Origin: Aliarcobacter cryaerophilus
GTDB taxonomy: Bacteria > Campylobacterota > Campylobacteria > Campylobacterales > Arcobacteraceae
Length of the DNA: 64,000 nt
Reading direction: 5' to 3'
Assembly (NCBI RefSeq): GCF_014352935.1
Contig: NZ_CP060694.1
Span: 1,956,389-2,020,388, forward strand
Under the pieces are notes generated by a model. The model was not told where the DNA came from and did no database searches. It saw nothing but the letters and a program-made list of their open reading frames with translations. The position numbers and the translations under genes are program-made. Positions 62,720 through 64,000 of this stretch are shown in pieces; the stretch's first letter is position 1, and the number at the start of each line of letters is the position of its first letter.

Positions 62720-63290
62720 AAACCTTCTTAAATGCTTCTACAATAGCAATTTTTTCTAGATCTTTTATTCTATTTTCCAAAGTTTCTGCCGTTTCATTTT
62801 CATCCAAAAATAGCTCTTTTATTAAAATTTTCTCACCCTCATCATAATTCTCATTTACATAGTGAATTGTAACACCTGATTTTTTCTCACCATTTTTTAC
62901 AACAGCTTCATGAACAAAATGTCCATACATTCCAGCTCCTCCATAAATTGATGGTAAAATTGCTGGATGAGTATTTATAATTTTGTTTTCAAATGTTTTA
63001 AGCATATTATCTTCAATTTTTTTCATGAAACCTGATAAAAATATATAATCACATCCATACTCTTTTAAAATATTAGTTATTTTTAAATCCAGATTCTCAT
63101 TTGGAAAAAGTTTTGAATTTATAATAAAACTATCAATTTCATACTTTTTTGCCTTTTCCAAAACTCCTGCACTACTATTATTTGTAATTATTACAACAAC
63201 TTTTGCATCTAAAATTTTATCTTCAATCGCTTTTTGAATTGTCTCAAAACCACTTCCATTATAAGATGCCAAAATTCCTATTTTTTTCAT
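62706..63290 (-). CDS. purN: Phosphoribosylglycinamide formyltransferase PurN
   Basis: PurN transfers a formyl group from 10-formyl-THF to GAR in purine synthesis. The 194-residue product has the N-terminal ILASYNGSGFETIQKAIE, the catalytic-site INTHPAILPSIYGGAGMYG with conserved Asn and His, and GVTIHYVNENYDEG with the conserved Asp. Six bases separate it from the ruvC gene upstream. Confidence 0.94.
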   Translation of the reverse strand: MKKIGILASYNGSGFETIQKAIEDKILDAKVVVIITNNSSAGVLEKAKKYEIDSFIINSKLFPNENLDLKITNILKEYGCDYIFLSGFMKKIEDNMLKTFENKIINTHPAILPSIYGGAGMYGHFVHEAVVKNGEKKSGVTIHYVNENYDEGEKILIKELFLDENETAETLENRIKDLEKIAIVEAFKKVLEER

Positions 63291-63296
63291 AAATTT

Positions 63297-63776
63297 CTAT
63301 CCTTTTATTCTTTGAGAGTGTGTTAATGCAATTGCAATTGCATCTGTTATATCAAGAGGTTTTATCTCTTTTTTTATTCCTAAAAGTCGCTTAACCATAA
63401 AAGATACCTGCTCTTTTGTAGCTTTTCCATTTCCAGTAACTGCTTGTTTTACTTGAAGAGGTGTATATTCAGAAAAATTTCCAAAATTTTGAAGTATTTT
63501 AAGACTAATTGCTCCTCTAAATTGAGCTAGTTTAATAACAGTTTTTGGATTAAAAGCATAAAACATATCCTCAATAGATACTTCATCAATTTTATGAGTT
63601 TTAAATATTAAATCAATCCCTTCTGTCATCTCAACAATTTGCTCTTGTAAAACTGTAGTTTTTATCTTAATTAATCCTGCTTCTATTAATTTTAAATCTC
63701 TTCCAATTTTTTCAATAACTGCATATCCACAATTTTTAGTACCTGGATCAATTCCTAGTATTTTCACTATTTTCAC
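63297..63776 (-). CDS. ruvC: Holliday junction resolvase RuvC
   Basis: RuvC cuts Holliday junctions in homologous recombination together with RuvAB. The 159-residue product has acidic catalytic residues in context: [15 protein letters not shown] near 9, [11 protein letters not shown] near 69, and [13 protein letters not shown] near 142. It is the last gene on the minus strand; upstream is an AT-rich region with DnaA-box-like sequences. Confidence 0.95.
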   Translation of the reverse strand: MKIVKILGIDPGTKNCGYAVIEKIGRDLKLIEAGLIKIKTTVLQEQIVEMTEGIDLIFKTHKIDEVSIEDMFYAFNPKTVIKLAQFRGAISLKILQNFGNFSEYTPLQVKQAVTGNGKATKEQVSFMVKRLLGIKKEIKPLDITDAIAIALTHSQRIKG

Positions 63777-63859
63777 TCTTTTTTGTTTTTTATTTTCACA
63801 TTTTTAAATATTCGATTGTATCGTATTTTAACTATGTTTTTATTTATAAAATTAAAAAA

Positions 63860-63890
63860 TTATTCACTACTTATTCACATTGTGTACAAA
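63860..63890. promoter_or_regulatory. DnaA-box-like cluster near the window end
   Basis: TTATTCACT (63860-63868) and TTATTCACA (63871-63879) are 11 bases apart start to start, one helical turn, and match the DnaA consensus TTATNCACA with one and no mismatch. TGTGTACAAATAA follows as a partial reverse site. The surrounding sequence, 63777-64000, is AT-rich with no ORF. This may be the edge of an origin region, but dnaA lies outside the window. Confidence 0.5.
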
Positions 63891-64000
63891 TAAATTATTT
63901 TGTCATTTTAAACTATTTTTTATAGTTTTTCCATTGAAGCTATTTTATAAAATATTTAGATATAATAATTGCTTAATTAAATTTGATTTTTTAGGTTATT

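Noticed and set aside
1..64000. tRNA, rRNA, CRISPR, prophage or insertion sequence
   Set aside because: I found no cloverleaf-like or rRNA sequence, no regular spacer-repeat array, and no transposase, integrase or phage structural gene; weak tRNAs could still be missed by eye.

Overview
The window is strongly AT-rich, densely coded chromosomal DNA, and its gene set points to a Campylobacterota (epsilonproteobacterial) genome, most likely of the Arcobacter/Aliarcobacter group. The signs are an RNase J with a long basic N-terminal extension, ThyX-type thymidylate synthase, HemJ, an FdhT/FdhU (YedE/YedF) pair, many OmpR-type two-component systems, and short AAGGA-type ribosome binding sites with frequent TTG and GTG starts. 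The assignment is by recognition only. I saw no tRNA, rRNA, CRISPR array, prophage or insertion sequence.

Layout. 1-3.7 kb: end of accC, a DEAD-box helicase and a cold-shock protein with a long leader, then two tiny ORFs. 3.8-8.0 kb: phosphate transporter, an AEC permease with no standard start codon, and an asparagine-synthetase-like protein lacking its glutaminase cysteine. 8.0-17.3 kb (minus): a membrane protein interrupted at an (AT)11 tract, an antitoxin-like protein, PhoH, HemJ, RarA, RluB, KdsD, RNase J and RsmA, with two parS-like sites. 17.4-22.3 kb: hisF, SIMPL protein, nucleosidase-like protein, rlmN, a 39-residue membrane peptide, gltX and an RRM protein. 22.4-30.5 kb: a two-component system followed by a Cus/Czc-type metal efflux operon and a YceI protein. 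30.5-36.7 kb: trpB, a saccharopine-dehydrogenase-like protein, a class V aminotransferase, a metallophosphoesterase, an Hsp20 gene under a CIRCE element, and a hemerythrin.

36.7-48.4 kb is mainly sulfur acquisition: cysTWA, then separately sbp, a MoaD/ThiS-like protein and a ThiF-rhodanese protein, then an Rrf2 regulator. The promoters of cysT, sbp and the regulator share the same strong -35/-10 and the same TCACC-N9-GGTGA-like operator, which defines a local regulon. Embedded here is an accessory island: a 976-residue helicase with a decayed duplicate of its own 3' end, a lipoprotein and a small secreted protein, followed by a GGDEF/EAL protein. 48.5-52 kb: typA, fdhT and fdhU. 52.1-54.7 kb: a lipid A modification operon (EptA-type transferase, PAP2 phosphatase, DgkA). 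54.8-59.1 kb: an SHP/DHC/cytochrome b561 operon with its own two-component system. 59-60.6 kb: an HD-GYP receptor. 60.7-63.8 kb: thyX, a TRIC-family protein, a periplasmic protein, purN and ruvC. The last 200 bases carry DnaA-box-like repeats.

Three otherwise intact genes are broken by a single change in a short repeat or homopolymer: (AT)11 in the 8-9 kb membrane protein, CCC in the cytochrome b561-DHC fusion, and A7 in the HD-GYP receptor. They may be phase-variable switches, real pseudogenes or sequencing errors. I cannot separate these from one sequence, but together with the Rrf2 regulon they are the most checkable observations here.
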